Assembly (NCBI GenBank): GCA_028689115.1
Contig: JAQTWV010000001.1
Coordinates: 473,539 to 537,538, forward strand
DNA: 64,000 bases
Origin: Candidatus Altimarinota bacterium
GTDB lineage: Bacteria > Patescibacteriota > Gracilibacteria > BD1-5 > UBA6164
Reading direction: 5' to 3'
In this document: piece after piece, positions 42,002-56,100 of the stretch
How positions within the stretch are numbered: position 1 is the stretch's first letter
Layout of the letters: the number at the start of each line of letters is the position of its first letter
Notes under the pieces: generated by a model
Told to the model about the DNA's origin: nothing
What the model saw: the letters and a program-made list of their open reading frames with translations, nothing else
The model's database searches: none
Position numbers and translations under genes: made by a program

Positions 42002-43735
42002 ATGAAAATAAAAAATAAAAACAAGGCATTTACACTAGTAGAATTAATTGTTGTGATAACAATTCTTGCTATTTTATGAACTATAGCTTTTATAAATTTG
42101 CAATGATATAGTATTTGAGCTAGAGATAGTAAAAGATTAAGTGATGTAAACAATTTAATGAAAAAAGTTTGAATTGAACAATCAAAATGAACTCCATTAT
42201 CTAGCTTAATAAATACTACTAAAACTAATTCTAGTTTAACTATATGAGGTCAAGCTTGAACTTCAATCCAATGAACAGCTAATTTTCAAACACTTAAAGA
42301 AGAATGAAATAATTTTAAGGATCCTATTACAAATTCAGATTATGTTTTATCATATAGTGCTGGTTGAACATGAACATGAGCATATAAATTTACTCAAGTT
42401 GCATCAGTAAATGAAGAATTAAATCAAGCGATTGTAAAGTGAAATTATTATTTGATTGATGTAAACAATGATAGTCCAAGTATAGTAACAAATGATAATG
42501 ATTCATTTGTTACTGATTGATGAGTAAATTTACCATATCTATTAGCAGAAAACTCATGAAATAGTTGAACATTATTTGAAAAATTGATTACGTACTTACA
42601 AACTTCAGGTTTATGAATTGATCCATATATTTTTATAAACACACTTGTAGAATATAATTGAAAATTATATTTTTCAGATTCAAATTATGCATTTTATAGT
42701 ATTGATATAAACTCAAATGTTGTAAAAATCAATGATTATACACAATGAAAACCAATTGTATTTAATAATAAATTATTTTTTTATTGGAATGATATAAATA
42801 ATACATCAAATAATTATTTTTCTTATACTGATTGAAATAGTATTACAGATATAAACATGAATATAATTAATGATTCAAGAGATACATATTTATTTATAAT
42901 TAACTATAAAATTTTTAATAATAAATTATATTTTTGGTGAAATGATTATAGTAGTGTATGAAGTGAATTATATAGTATAGATACATTAAATAATTTATCA
43001 GTTTTAGATATAAATCCATCATGAGATTGAATTGCTTATGATACAAGTACATTTTGAATTCATAACAATAAATTATATTTTTGGGCAAATGATTGAAGTA
43101 GTATAGGTGATGAATTATTTTCTTTAGATACATCAAATAATTTATCTGTTTTAGACATAAATCCATCTGGGGACTGAAGACCTTCATGGTTAATGACATC
43201 ATTTGTTGAATTTAATTCAAACTTATACTTTAATGCAAATAATTGAGTTATTTGAGAAGAACTTTTTTACCTTGATAGTGGTGATAATTTATCAAATGTA
43301 GATATAGAATCTTGAATAAATGATAGTTATCCAAATAATTTTAATGTATATAATAATAAATTATATTTTTCTTGAACATCTACAGCAAATTGAATAGAAC
43401 TTTATAATATTGATAATACAAATAACATATGATATAATGAAATAAATCCATGAGTTATTTTTTGAACTCCATATTCTTCAAATCCATGATATTTTTCAAA
43501 TTTTAACAATAATATGTATTTTAAAGCAACACATTCATGATATAATAATTGATGTTTTATTTTAGATATGTCTAACAATTTAAATTTAAGTACTAATCCA
43601 GATTTTACTAATATAATCTGAAAATATGAAAATAAATTATTTTTTAATAATTATAATACAAGTACATTAGATTATATTGATTCATCATGAAATTTTAATA
43701 GCATACCAGACTTAAATATACTTGTACCAATGTAA
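42002..43735 (+). CDS. Type IV pilin-like surface protein with repeat ectodomain
   Basis: 577 residues. The N-terminus AFTLVELIVVITILAILG is the same prepilin motif as in the gene at 1-1001, and the first 150 residues of the two are closely similar. From about 200 the ectodomain consists of repeats built on NKLYFWGNDYSSVGSELYSI and NLSVLDINPSGDG, the ELYSID/ELW-type repeats that suggest a beta-propeller. Probably assembled or exported by a type IV pilus or pseudopilus system and used for attachment (inference). No cysteine-rich region, unlike its paralogue. It ends in a strong terminator. Confidence 0.85.
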
Positions 43736-43774
43736 AAAAACCAATCAGAAGCTACGCTTCTGATTGGTTTTTTA
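43733..43774. terminator. Strong terminator
   Basis: AACCAATCAGAAGC-TAC-GCTTCTGATTGGTT hairpin, T runs on both strands, between the pilin-like gene and yvcK. Confidence 0.9.
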
Positions 43775-43785
43775 ATTTTTAAATT

Positions 43786-44985
43786 TTATGCAAAAAATAT
43801 TTGCGATAGTACATTTACAATTTTATCCTTAGAATGTTTATAAAAACTATCTTTTCACAATAAATCAGATTCTATTACATTTATTTTTCTCCTTTCAAGT
43901 TCTTTTTTTTCTCAAGGTGATAAAAATAAATAATCTCATCATTTAACCGAAATATCATTTTTAAATTGCTCTAATTCTTCTTCATCAAGTTCAAGCTTTT
44001 TATTATTTATAACAAAATAATCTATCCTTCTTCCTAAAAATCTCTCTATCTTATTTACAAAATCAAGCTGAGTTAATCATGTAGTTTCTCATCATTTATT
44101 TGTTGAATTTCAAATATAAATAATCTTAGCTTTTGATTGTAAAATAGATTCTCTAACTCAACCTATAATAAAATTTGAAATTATAGAAGTAAATAAATCT
44201 CATGGTCCTATGATTATAAAATCAGAGTTTATTATAGATTCATGAACTTCACTATTATGAGTAGCATCCATAGAACATTCCATAAGTTCTAAATCTGCAA
44301 TTCCAGAATTATAATTTGCTACATTTGAAATCCTATCTTGAGATTCTATTATTTTTCAGTTTCATAAAACAGCTCTAATAAATGCTTTTTTTGTAGTAAC
44401 TGGTATAACTTTTGAGTTAACTTCTAAAATATAATGCATTACTTTTATCATTTCATCATAATCATTTCATAGATTATAATATAGGTTTGCCATCAAAATA
44501 TTTCATAATTTATGTCAATTAATTCTACTTTTTAAAGGTAAAACAAAATTAAAATAATCTTTTAATTTAGAATTTAAAAAACTATATAAATCTCATCTAT
44601 TATATTCAAATTCTTCTAATTGTGTTTTATAAACTCAAGCTTTTCAAAAAAACAAAAGTTCTTTATTTGCTTGTTTAAATAATTCAATAATTGAAAAATT
44701 TGAAATTTTTTCTTCATTTAAAAATGTATATTCAAAAATAAGTTTAAAATATTCTCTATAAATAGAATTTGAAAGAGAAAAAAGACATCTTCTTAAATCT
44801 CAAGGTGGAGGTAAATGCAAGTCTAGTTCTTCATCAAATGCTCTCATTAATTCTCAAGTTGTTCTACCATCATCACTCATAGAAACAATTGAAGTTATTT
44901 CTACTTTATCTCACAAAATTGTAAATAATCAATCAAGTAAATTTGATTGTCCGTTTCATCCACCTATTGTTGTTACTTTTTTCAT
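43786..44985 (-). CDS. yvcK: YvcK/CofD-like protein
   Basis: 399 residues. Signature segments: VTTIGGGNGQSNLLDGL (Rossmann glycine loop), SMSDDGRTTGELMRA, LPPPGDLRRC and IIIGPGDLFTSIISNFI. YvcK proteins bind UDP-sugars and control carbon flow and cell-wall precursor synthesis; CofD proteins transfer lactyl phosphate to F420, but the short context here favours YvcK. The start overlaps the pgi stop by one base (TAATG), implying translational coupling between glucose-6-phosphate isomerase and this regulator, with galU next in line. Confidence 0.9.
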
Positions 44986-46268
44986 TAATTAATTTTTCAA
45001 TATAAAATATTTAATTTTCAGAAATTTTCTTCTAATTTTTCTTTTGTTATATTTTTTCATATTTCAACTCATGGCTGATTAAAAGCATTTATTTCATAAA
45101 GCTCTCATAATATAGCAGTTTGAAATTCATATAAAAAAAACAATTCTCCTACAGTTTCTTCAGTTAATTTATCAAGTTTTATAGTATAATTTAATTTACC
45201 ATAATTTGTAATTGATTCAGCAGTTCCATATTTTTCTATACTCATCAAATCATTAAAATTAAGATCATAATTATCACTTATTTTTAATGTATTTTGAAAT
45301 TTTTCTAGCTCTATAAATACCAAAAGTTTATCATCAGGTCAATCATAATAAAGTTGTAATTGTGAATGTTGATCAGTAACTCAAATAGCATCAACAAGCG
45401 TAACTCACATACCATTTTTTCCTAGACTTTCTCAAATCAATTGTTTACACCATTGTCAAAAATACAAAAAATTTGAAATATATGGAAAAATTACACTTAT
45501 ATTTTTTCATAAACTTTTATAACTATGATACTGAATTATTGCAGTTAAAAGAGCTATATTTTCGTTTAAAGAAGTTTTAAAAAAATCATTTTTATAATTT
45601 GTAATTCAACATAATAATTTTTCTATATCTATTCAAATAAATGCAAGTGGTAAAAGTCATACATTTGTAAAAACTGAGAATCTACCTCACACATTTTCTG
45701 GTATATCAAAAGTCTCTAATCAAATTTCTTTACAATTATTTTTAAAATTTGAATTTTCTCAAGCTATAACAACAAAATGCTTTTTAAAATCTAGATTATT
45801 TTCTTCTATTTTTTCTTTATAATATTGAAATTGTGATATAGTTTCTAGTGTTCATCCTGATTTTGAAATAACTATAAAAAGAGTTTTTTTATAATCTAGG
45901 ATTTGGTTTAACTCTGTAATTTCAGTTGGATCTACATTGTCCAATATATATAATTTTGGAAAATTATTTCTTTTTTCTCTTGGTAATTCATTGTAAAATT
46001 TTCATTTTAAAGCAGTCATTATTGCTCTTGTTCAAAGTGCACTTCATCAAATTCATAAAACTACTACATTTTCAAAATTATCCTTATTTTTTGATACAAA
46101 ATTATTTATTTTTTCTAAATTATGGTTTATATCTAAATCTATAAATCAAAGCTCATTTTTTTTATATTTTTCATTAATTCAAAGTAATGATTTTTCTAAA
46201 ATATCTTTATATTTTTCTTCCAAAAAACTTATTGAAATTTTTAAATTATTTGTATCAATTTTTATCAT
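44985..46268 (-). CDS. pgi: Glucose-6-phosphate isomerase
   Basis: 427 residues, the short bacterial form. VVLGIGGSALGTRAIMTALK is the first sugar-phosphate motif, VISKSGGTLETISQFQYY the SIS-domain core, GGRFSVFTNVGLLPLAF the Pgi signature, and GVTDQHSQLQLYYDGPDDK carries the conserved catalytic His. It interconverts glucose-6-phosphate and fructose-6-phosphate. It is followed by yvcK with overlapping codons and preceded by galU (4-base gap), so the three genes form a sugar-nucleotide operon. Active-site glycines such as IGGS are largely TGA. Confidence 0.95.
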
Positions 46269-46272
46269 AATA

Positions 46273-47142
46273 TTATTTTAAATCTAAAGCTTTTATAAAT
46301 TCTTTTAATTCTTCTTTAACTTCATCATTTTTAAGTCCATAAGAAATTGTAGCTTTTAAAAATCAAATCTTACTTCAAGTATCGTGCCGAGTTCATTTTA
46401 CTCTAACTCAATATACATCTTTTTCTTTTCTCATAGATTCAAATGCATCAATTAATCTAGTTTCTCAATCACTATGAAGTGACTCAGATTTTTCTAGATA
46501 ATCAAAAATATCTGGAGTTAAAACGTATTTTCATATATTACCATTTCTAGATTTAGTCGCTTCTGCCTTTGGTTTTTCCATAAATCTATCTACTTTGAAA
46601 ATATCTTCATTTGAACTTGATTCAAGAATACCATAACTTCACATCCTATCTTCTGGTACTTGAAAAGAACAAATTACAGAAGAACCAGTTTTTTGATAAG
46701 CTTCTACTAGTTGAGTTGCTGCTGAAACTTCATTATCTATAATATCGTCTCAAAAAAGTACTAAAAATGGTTCATCTCAAATAAGATTTTTAGTTCTCAA
46801 AATAGCATCTCAATCTCATCTTGGATATGGTTGTCTCACATAAACTATATTTGCCATATTATTTAATCACTTAACAGTTTTTAAATAATCAAATTTTCAA
46901 CTTCTATCTAGTCTTTCTTCTAATTCAAAATTTGAATCAAAATGATCTTCAATAGCTCTCTTACTTCTACCAGTTACGATTATAATATCTGTACATCAAG
47001 CAGAAACAGCTTCTTCAACCAGCATTTGCATAACTGGTTTATCTATAATTGGAAACATTTCTTTTGGTAGAGCTTTTGTTGCTGGCAAAAATCTAGTTCA
47101 CATTCAAGCCGCTGGAATAACACATTTTTTTACTTTTTGCAT
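46273..47142 (-). CDS. galU: UTP-glucose-1-phosphate uridylyltransferase
   Basis: 289 residues. [20 protein letters not shown] is the nucleotidyltransferase motif; [19 protein letters not shown] follows it. FLVLFGDDI holds the metal-binding Asp and VDRFMEKPK the UDP-glucose site. It makes UDP-glucose from UTP and glucose-1-phosphate. It is the upstream gene of the galU-pgi-yvcK operon and starts 21 bases after the metG stop. Some motif glycines are TGA. Confidence 0.95.
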
Positions 47143-47163
47143 ATTTTAATAATTAGTTATTTA

Positions 47164-48846
<1,683 letters not shown>

Positions 48847-48908
48847 CTCTATTTCATTAAATATTTAATAAACTTAGATGATTTTATTTAAAAATGCTTT
48901 TTAGTAAA

Positions 48909-48938
48909 GAAAAAGATTAGCAATTAGCTAATCTTTAC
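48909..48938 (-). terminator. Terminator of the K+ channel gene
   Basis: AAAGATTAGC/GCTAATCTTT hairpin followed by TTTCTTT on the minus strand. Confidence 0.65.
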
Positions 48939-49807
48939 TTATTTAATTCAGATTTTGACTTTTCAGAATTTTTATTTAAATCTTTTCAGCATTTTATACA
49001 ATAATTTGCAATCCTTGGACTTCTAGAAGTACACCTAGTACAAATTCTAACTTTACGATTATTTTTTTGCGATTCTTGATTATTATAAGTTTCCATAAAA
49101 ACCATAATAGTAACTGCTGAAATTAATCAACCAAGAAGTGGTCATAAAAAAACAAGTATACTTCAAAACAATTTTCAAAGTGTAGTAATTGGATAAATAT
49201 CACCATATCAAACTGTCGCAGTAGTTACAATTCACCACCGAAGAGCTTGAGGAATTGAGGTAAAATCAGTTCAAAGAACTGATTTCTCTGAATAATATAC
49301 AAAAAATGAACCTAAAAATAATATAACAAAATAAAGTGTGAAAACTGCTATATATTCATCTTTATAATCATTTAATGCTTTGATAAAACCAGAAGTTAAA
49401 GGAATTTTTTTCATTAATCTTAAAATTCTCAAAACTCTTAAAATTCTTAGAGTTTTTAATATACTTCATGTTGATATAAATCAAAGAAAAAACGGTAGAA
49501 AAGATAATAAATCTATTATTCTCATAGGATGAACAATAAAATCCAACTTTTTTCTTGCTCTAACTAAACGATAAAAATATTCTATTGCAAAAACAATTGA
49601 TATAAATGCATCAATTGCAAAAAAATAATCAAAGTATATAAAAGAATTATTACCTAAACTTTCTAATATTAAAATAAATGGGAATGATATAACAAGGAAT
49701 AATATAAAAGAATCTAAAAAAACTCCTAATTTTGATTTAGGATCATCCAATATATTTTCATATTTTATATTATCATAATTAGCTCAAGAAAAATATTTTT
49801 TAAACAT
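48935..49807 (-). CDS. Voltage-gated K+ channel with C-terminal zinc ribbon
   Basis: 290 residues. Six transmembrane helices (S1-S6, about 28-232). S4 has the arginine series LKTLRILRVLRILRLMKKI. The selectivity filter is TVGYGD in GIVTTATVGYGDIYP. After S6 the cytosolic tail carries ICTRCTSRSPRIANYCIKCG, a CxxC...CxxC zinc ribbon of about 20 residues, which is not usual for prokaryotic Kv channels. It conducts K+ across the membrane; the ribbon could be a ligand- or redox-sensing or assembly element. TGA glycines include those in the filter region. Confidence 0.93.
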
Positions 49808-49864
49808 ATTTTTATATTACTTATATTCAAATTATTATAGCAAATTTAGCTAAAATAAGCAAAT

Positions 49865-49895
49865 AAAAAAGAAGTTTTACTTCTTTTTTATTTTA
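49865..49895 (-). terminator. Terminator of the M48 protease gene
   Basis: AAAAAAGAAG-TTTTA-CTTCTTTTTT hairpin overlapping the stop codon. Confidence 0.6.
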
Positions 49896-51136
49896 TCAAG
49901 TGCATTTAATCTTTTTAAAACAGTTGGATGACTATAATAAAAAAATTCATAAGCAGGATGTGGTCTCAAATTTGATAGATTATTTATAGATAATTTAATG
50001 AGAGCGCTTTTTAATTTGTTTGCTTTATAGTTTGTTCATGCAAAATGATCAGCTTCATATTCATTTTTTCTTGAAAATATATTTCAAATCAATCAAAAAA
50101 TAATTGAAATAGGAGTAAAAAGTATACCAAAAGCAAGTAATCCAAGTGCAAATGAAGGCATTTTAGATCAAAGTGCAAATGAAACTTCATTGTAAGTAAG
50201 AGTTATTCACAAGATATAAAACATAATTCAAGTTTGAAATATAGAAAAAGCAAGCATTTGCAAAGTATGTTTTTTCTTGTAATGTCAAATTTCATGAGCC
50301 AAAACTGCAACTAATTCATTTTTTGATAAATCTTTTATCAATGTATCATATAAAACAATTCTTTTTTTAGGACCAAAACCAGAAAAATAAGCATTTGCTT
50401 TGCTTGATCTCTTACTTCAATCAATTACAAATATATTGTCCAATTTAAAACCTACACTACTTGCAAAAGCTTCAATTTCATCTCTAAGTTTTCAATCTTC
50501 AAGTGGAGTTTGTTTGTTAAAAAGTGGAACAATTAAACTACTATAAAACATCATCATAAACACAGAAAATGCAGTAATTAAAACCCAAGCATAAATCCAA
50601 AAATAAGTTCAAGTTATAGTGTAGATCCAAGTAACAAGAGCGAGTAATAATCCACCAATTATAAAAGATAAAACTAATCATTTTATAGCATCTATAAAAA
50701 ATAATTTCTTAGTCATCTTGTTAAAACCAAATTTTTCTTCTATCACAAAAGTAGAATAATATGAAAATGGTAATCAAACAATAGTTTGAACAAAAGCTAT
50801 AATTCAGAAAAAATAAAGTGTTAATAGTATAACATTGCTTGTAAAAATAGTTAAATAATTATATAAAGCTCAAAATGCTCAAAATATAAGTAAAAAAATC
50901 ATTACATTGAAACTCAAAATACTAGAAATATTACTAAACTTATGTTTAGCTTTTTCATATTTCATAGATTTCGCATATTTTTCTTGATCATAGATTCATT
51001 CTAATTCCTTTGGTAGCTTATCTGACCAGTTTTTAGTATTTAAATATGAAAGTGTTTTACTTAGTAAGAACTCAAAAATCACCAAAGCAATAATTGTATA
51101 AAAAAAAATTTCAACTGTTAGAAGTGAATTTAACAT
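49877..51136 (-). CDS. Ste24/CAAX-type M48 membrane metalloprotease
   Basis: 419 residues, Ste24-sized. The zinc site HExxH is [15 protein letters not shown]. The third ligand lies in [15 protein letters not shown]. The extra Ste24 mark at the C-terminus is [20 protein letters not shown]. Several transmembrane helices precede it (about 5-25, 65-85, 105-125, 150-200). Ste24 enzymes cleave in or near the membrane; in bacteria the client is unknown, though quality control of membrane proteins is the usual proposal. It is a single gene with its own terminator. Confidence 0.93.
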
Positions 51137-51150
51137 ATTTTTTAAATATA

Positions 51151-51183
51151 AAAAGAGTAAAATACTATTGTATTTTACTCTTA
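51151..51183 (-). terminator. Terminator after the 164-aa gene
   Basis: AAGAGTAAAATAC-TATT-GTATTTTACTCTT hairpin in the spacer between the two minus-strand genes. Confidence 0.6.
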
Positions 51184-51292
51184 TAAATGTTAAGTCAAAA
51201 GATTTTTGAAAGGTTGAGTATTTTTTTATAATATAATTTTTAGATTAGCAACACATTACAATATTTAATATATATTATTTTCCTTTATTTTG

Positions 51293-51787
51293 TTAATCAT
51301 CACAGGAATTAGATATTGTTATTTCAAAACTAGCTTTATTACTATCATAATTACACTTTTTTCATCAAATACAAATATAATCAATTGGTAAATCATATTT
51401 AGGATAAACATAATTTCATCAAAAATAAATAAATTTATAAATCAAAGATTCTAATTGAAATCAAAGTATATAATCTGATTTTCATTTGTAATTATCAACA
51501 TAATTAGTTGTTTTCATATAATAACAATTCTTTATAGGCTTTATATCTAATTTATATTTATAATTAAATTCATTTAAGTTTCTAAATTCTATTTCTGTTT
51601 TATAGTTATCTAAAAACGATTTAATTTTTTCTAATTGTTCAAAATTATATTTATCAATAGCTATTTTATCTTGTTCAAATACATAGCTATATATAAAAAC
51701 TCATGAATATAAAAATATAATAAATAATAATATTCATATTATAGATTTTTTTAATATCTCTAAATTAACATTTTTTAAAATTTTCAT
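51293..51787 (-). CDS. Small membrane-anchored protein, tandem-duplication copy 1
   Basis: 164 residues: N-terminal membrane helix (KKSIIGILLFIIFLYSGVFI, about 12-34) and an exported part with conserved FGFQLESLIYKF-like and NYVYPKYDLP segments, plus several cysteines near the end (CIGGKKC, SNSCDD). Paralogue of the 159-residue gene at 52665. The membrane part and the NYVYPKYDLP region are nearly the same while the segment between 60 and 95 differs strongly. Family not recognised. It follows the truncated copy of the big surface-protein gene. Confidence 0.7.
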
Positions 51788-51830
51788 ATTGTGAAAGTTA
51801 TATTATAAAATTAGTTTTGATGAAAAATAT

Positions 51831-52640
51831 TTAATTTTTTCATCACTTGACTTTAAAGTTTCAAAAATTTTTATTAGTAACTCTTTGTCAGTTCTGTAAA
51901 TTTATAATATACTTTCAGTCTGTAGGATTTATTACTACCCAGTTTTGATGTGGTATTTCTAATATTTTATAACTTCAAGTTATAAGTGAATCAAACTCAT
52001 AATATCAATCATTGTTTGTAACATTAAATGGTTCTATGTTTTCTTCACAATCATTATTATTGTTTTTATCTATACATATTTTCCATCATGCCATATATTT
52101 TTCTCAATTATCTTGTACTCAATTTTGATTACTATCATCATATACATATCATGATATATTTCAAGCATATGTTTCTGGTTTTTCTGTAAGTGAAAAATTA
52201 GTTGTTTTAACTTCTTCAGTATTTCAAAATTTATCTTTAGAATAATAGTTTAGTGTATAATCTCATACTCAATTTAATAATACTGGTTCAGTATATTCTA
52301 CATATACTAGACTTCATGTATCAGTTCATATAGCATAATATATTTTATCAACTCATGTTCAATTTTCATTATCTATAGAGTTTAAATCTATAGTTACATT
52401 TTCTATATATGAGTTAGTAGTATTTGTATTTAGATTTCAAGAAATAGTATGAGTTGTAGTAGGTGTAGTATTATCTTGATATATTGGTGAAAAATTTGTA
52501 TTTACATCATATATTCAATCACTATTTGTATCAATTTGATAGTTTACTGCATTATTTGTATTATTTAATACTTCTCACCAACTTATATTATATTGTTGTG
52601 GATTTATATTTGATATTACATTATCTATAGTATATTTTTA
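51831..52640 (-). pseudogene. 3'-end duplicate of the 1154-residue surface-protein gene
   Basis: This stretch is nearly identical to the last 270 codons of the gene at 53188-56652 (same INPQQYNI, same SdrD-B-like ISGYVYDDSNQNGVQDNG, same end KVKGGKN). It lacks a start codon: a TAA lies just upstream in the same frame, next to the 42-bp palindrome. It is a truncated duplicate, not a separate gene. Only scattered substitutions distinguish it, so the duplication or a later gene conversion is recent. Confidence 0.85.
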
Positions 52641-52653
52641 GATAGATATTGTT

Positions 52654-52695
52654 TAAAACAATATCTAATCCCTGCAGGGATTAGATATTGTTTTA
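52654..52695. repeat. Perfect 42-bp palindrome at the duplication junction
   Basis: TAAAACAATATCTAATCCCTG and its exact inverse meet at CTGCAG. The arms overlap the last codons of the 159-aa gene (TISNPCRD, TAG). A third copy of the AGATATTGTTT motif lies at 52644. It is unusually long and perfect for this AT-rich DNA and may form a hairpin in RNA or a cruciform in DNA. Confidence 0.95.
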
Positions 52696-53144
52696 TAAAA
52701 AATATTAAAAACCATATTATCACTACAATTCCTACTTCATCAACAAAAGTAACTAGGAGGTAAATCATATTTAGGATAAACATAATTTTTTCAAAAATTT
52801 ATAAATTTATATATTAAAGATTCTAATTGAAATCAAAATATATATTTTTCTTTTCAATTACTATTACTTATATAATAACAATTTTTAATAGGCTTAATAT
52901 CTGAATCATATATATTATTAAAATCTTTAAGAGTAAAAAATTTTTTACTATCTGTAGAAATATTATTTAATATTAATTTACTTTTTTCTAATTGTTCAAA
53001 ATTGTATTTATCAATTTTTATTTTATCTTGTTCAAATACATAGCTATATATAAATACTCATGAATATAAAAATATAATAAATAATAATATTCATATTATA
53101 GATTTTTTTAATATTTTTAAATTAACATTTTTTAAATTTTTCAT
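52665..53144 (-). CDS. Small membrane-anchored protein, tandem-duplication copy 2
   Basis: 159 residues with the same architecture as the 164-residue gene: membrane helix KKSIIGILLFIIFLYSGVFI, then an exported domain containing SDIKPIKNCYYISNSNGK, FGFQLESLIYKF and NYVYPKYDLPPSYFCGG. It ends in TISNPCRD inside the palindrome. The middle portion differs from copy 1 well beyond the rest, as if under diversifying pressure. It lies 43 bases after the stop of the big surface gene, so it is probably cotranscribed with it. Confidence 0.7.
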
Positions 53145-53187
53145 TTTGTGAAAGTTATATTATAAAATTAATTTTGATGAAAAATAT

Positions 53188-56100
53188 TTAATTTTTTCAT
53201 CACTTGATTTTAAAGTTTCAAAAATTCTTTTGTTCAACTCTTTGTCAGTTCAATAAATTTATAATATATTTTCAGTCTGTAGGATTTATTATTATCCAGT
53301 TTTGATGTGGTATTTCTAATATTTTATAAGTTCCTGTAATTAGTGAATCAAATTCATAATATCAATCATTATTTGTAACATTGAATGGTTCTATATTTTC
53401 TTCACAATCATTATTATTGTTTTTATCTATACATATTTTCCATCATGCCATATATTTTTCTCAATTATCTTGTACTCAATTTTTATTACTATCATCATAT
53501 ACATATCATGATATATTTCAAGCATATGTTTCTGGTTTTTCTGTAAGTGAAAAATTAGTTGTTTTAACTTCTTCAGTATTTCAAAATTTATCTTTAGAAT
53601 AATAGTTTAGTGTATAATCTCATACTCAATTTAATAATACTGGTTCAGTATATTCTACATATACTAGACTTCATGTATCAGTTCATATAGCATAATATAT
53701 TTTATCAACTCATGTTCAATTTTCATTATCTATAGAGTTTAAATCTATAGTTACATTTTCTATATATGAGTTAGTAGTATTTGTATTTAGATTTCAAGAA
53801 ATAGTATGAGTTGTAGTAGGTGTAGTATTATCTTGATATATTGGTGAAAAATTTGTATTTACATCATATATTCAATCACTATTTATATCAATTTGATAGT
53901 TTACTGCATTATTTGTATTATTAATTACTTCTTGCCAGTTTATATTGTATTGTTGTGGATTTATATTTGATATTACATTATCTACATATATAGTTCATGT
54001 TCAACTATTTTGAAAGTTGTCTACTAATAAATTATAATTTCATATTTTATTATCATCAAAATCTATTTGTAAATTTTCTCTTGTTATATTAAATGTATCT
54101 ATTTGTCATGAGTTTGTTTCTACTCATGAGATTTTAGTATAATAATCTCATCATGCTATCATTAAGTCATATAATTCTTCTGTATCTCATGAAATTTTAA
54201 CACTCAAATCTTGTTTTTGTGGTAGATATATTTGTTTCCAAGTATTTTCTATTGCTCAAGTAAGAGTAGCATTTAAGGGTCTTATTACTTTTACTCATGG
54301 AATTTCTTCACGAATACCTCAACTTAAATATCAAGATATTCTTCAAATAGAATCTGTTACATATAAATCAGCGCTTCAAGATAAAGTATAATTAGTATCT
54401 GTATCATTAAATCATATTGGAGTTGATTTATTTCAATCATTAATTATATCATCAATATCTACAAGTGATAACTCATTAAATTCTTTCCATCAATATAAAG
54501 GAAGGGGTTCCCATGTTCAATCTGAATTAACTTCTATATACTGATTATATGCAAGATTCAAATCTTTAGCTGGATATTGAACATTATTATCCCAAAAATA
54601 AATTTTATTTCATTCTACTTTATATGGTACGACTGTATGTCATACATAACTATTTTCATACCATATTGCTCATAAAAATTCTTTTTTTACTTTATTTATT
54701 CATCAAAAAGATAATATATAGTTTTTATCTGGATTATTATTAAACTTACTTAATATTTCATTTCAATTAGTTGTTGTTGCAAAAGTATCTGCATTTGCTT
54801 GGTGAGTACTAAATTGAGATAATTGTAATGCATAAATAGTTTTTAATATTTTATTATATTCATTCCATTTAGTTATATTATTTTCTTTTATAGTACTAGG
54901 TTCAGTTATATTATTCCAAATTGATCAAGTTCATACAGCTTGTGAGAAATCTGAATGATTATTTTCTAAAAACAATGCTCAAGATTTTGTATATTGCAAT
55001 AAAGATGAAACAGCCATTCAATAACAATTTCATCATTGCATAGCATCATCTTTATTTAATCAAACAATTTCAAAAGCATCATATATTTTATCAGGATTAT
55101 TATTAAAACTTGATAAATCAAAAGCGGATTCAAATATATCCCATTTATTTCAATCTTTCTTCCATTTAGCTAATCAATATATACCATAAACTCCTCAATC
55201 AAGTACTCAATCAGCTGGTCATTTATTATAAAAACTAAAACCATAAGGATATGGTTCAAATCATTCATATAAACTATAATCAATTTCCCAAGCATTGTCA
55301 GTTCAGAAATCTACTGCTTGGCTAGTGTTTCACTTATCATTTTCTACTCTTACTTTCCAATAATAATCTCAAGCTCATAAATATGGTATAGTAGTTTCTA
55401 AAGTATCAAATGATATGTCAACATAATTACCACCATTACTATAGTAAGTTTCAATAGGAAAATCATTTCAAAATCTATATATATCAAATGCTAATCTTAT
55501 TTTATCTCAAGAATCATTTACTACATTAGCACTCAAAATTACCCCACTTCCAGATTGAAATTTACCTATCTTACTTCAAAGAGTTACTTCTTCTTGTTCT
55601 AAAAGTGGTGATATTATATATTGATTTAAGTTTCAAATACTAACATTAAATGAATCTTGAGTTTGAGTATTTCAAAAACTTAACCAAGTATATCACGCTG
55701 GTACGTTAGTTTGTCAATGTCAACCATCTCACCAACATTTTAACTCATCTCAAGTTATAGTTATTCAACAAGTATAATAATATCAAACTATTGATTGTTT
55801 CCAAGTATATCATTCTGGTACATTTGTTTCTCAAAAACCATTATATCACCAACACTTTAATTCATTACTATTTGTAATTCAACATGTATGATATTCTCAT
55901 AAATTCACTTGTTCCCAAATATATCAAGTAGGTACATCTGATTGTAAATATCTATTATATCACCAGCATTTTAGTTCATTATCAATTGTTAATCAGCAAG
56001 TATGATTATTTCATGTAGTTATATATTTCCAAGTATGTCATACTGGCACATTTGATTCTCAATAACTATTATATCACCAACATTTTAACTCATTTCAAGT

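Noticed and set aside
42915-43202. A repetitive 95-residue minus-strand frame
   Set aside because: It mirrors the repeats of the pilin-like surface gene on the plus strand and has no independent support.
51831-52640. Separate gene for an SdrD-B protein
   Set aside because: It has no start codon, an in-frame stop lies directly upstream, and it copies the 3' end of the neighbouring gene, so it is called a truncated duplicate.
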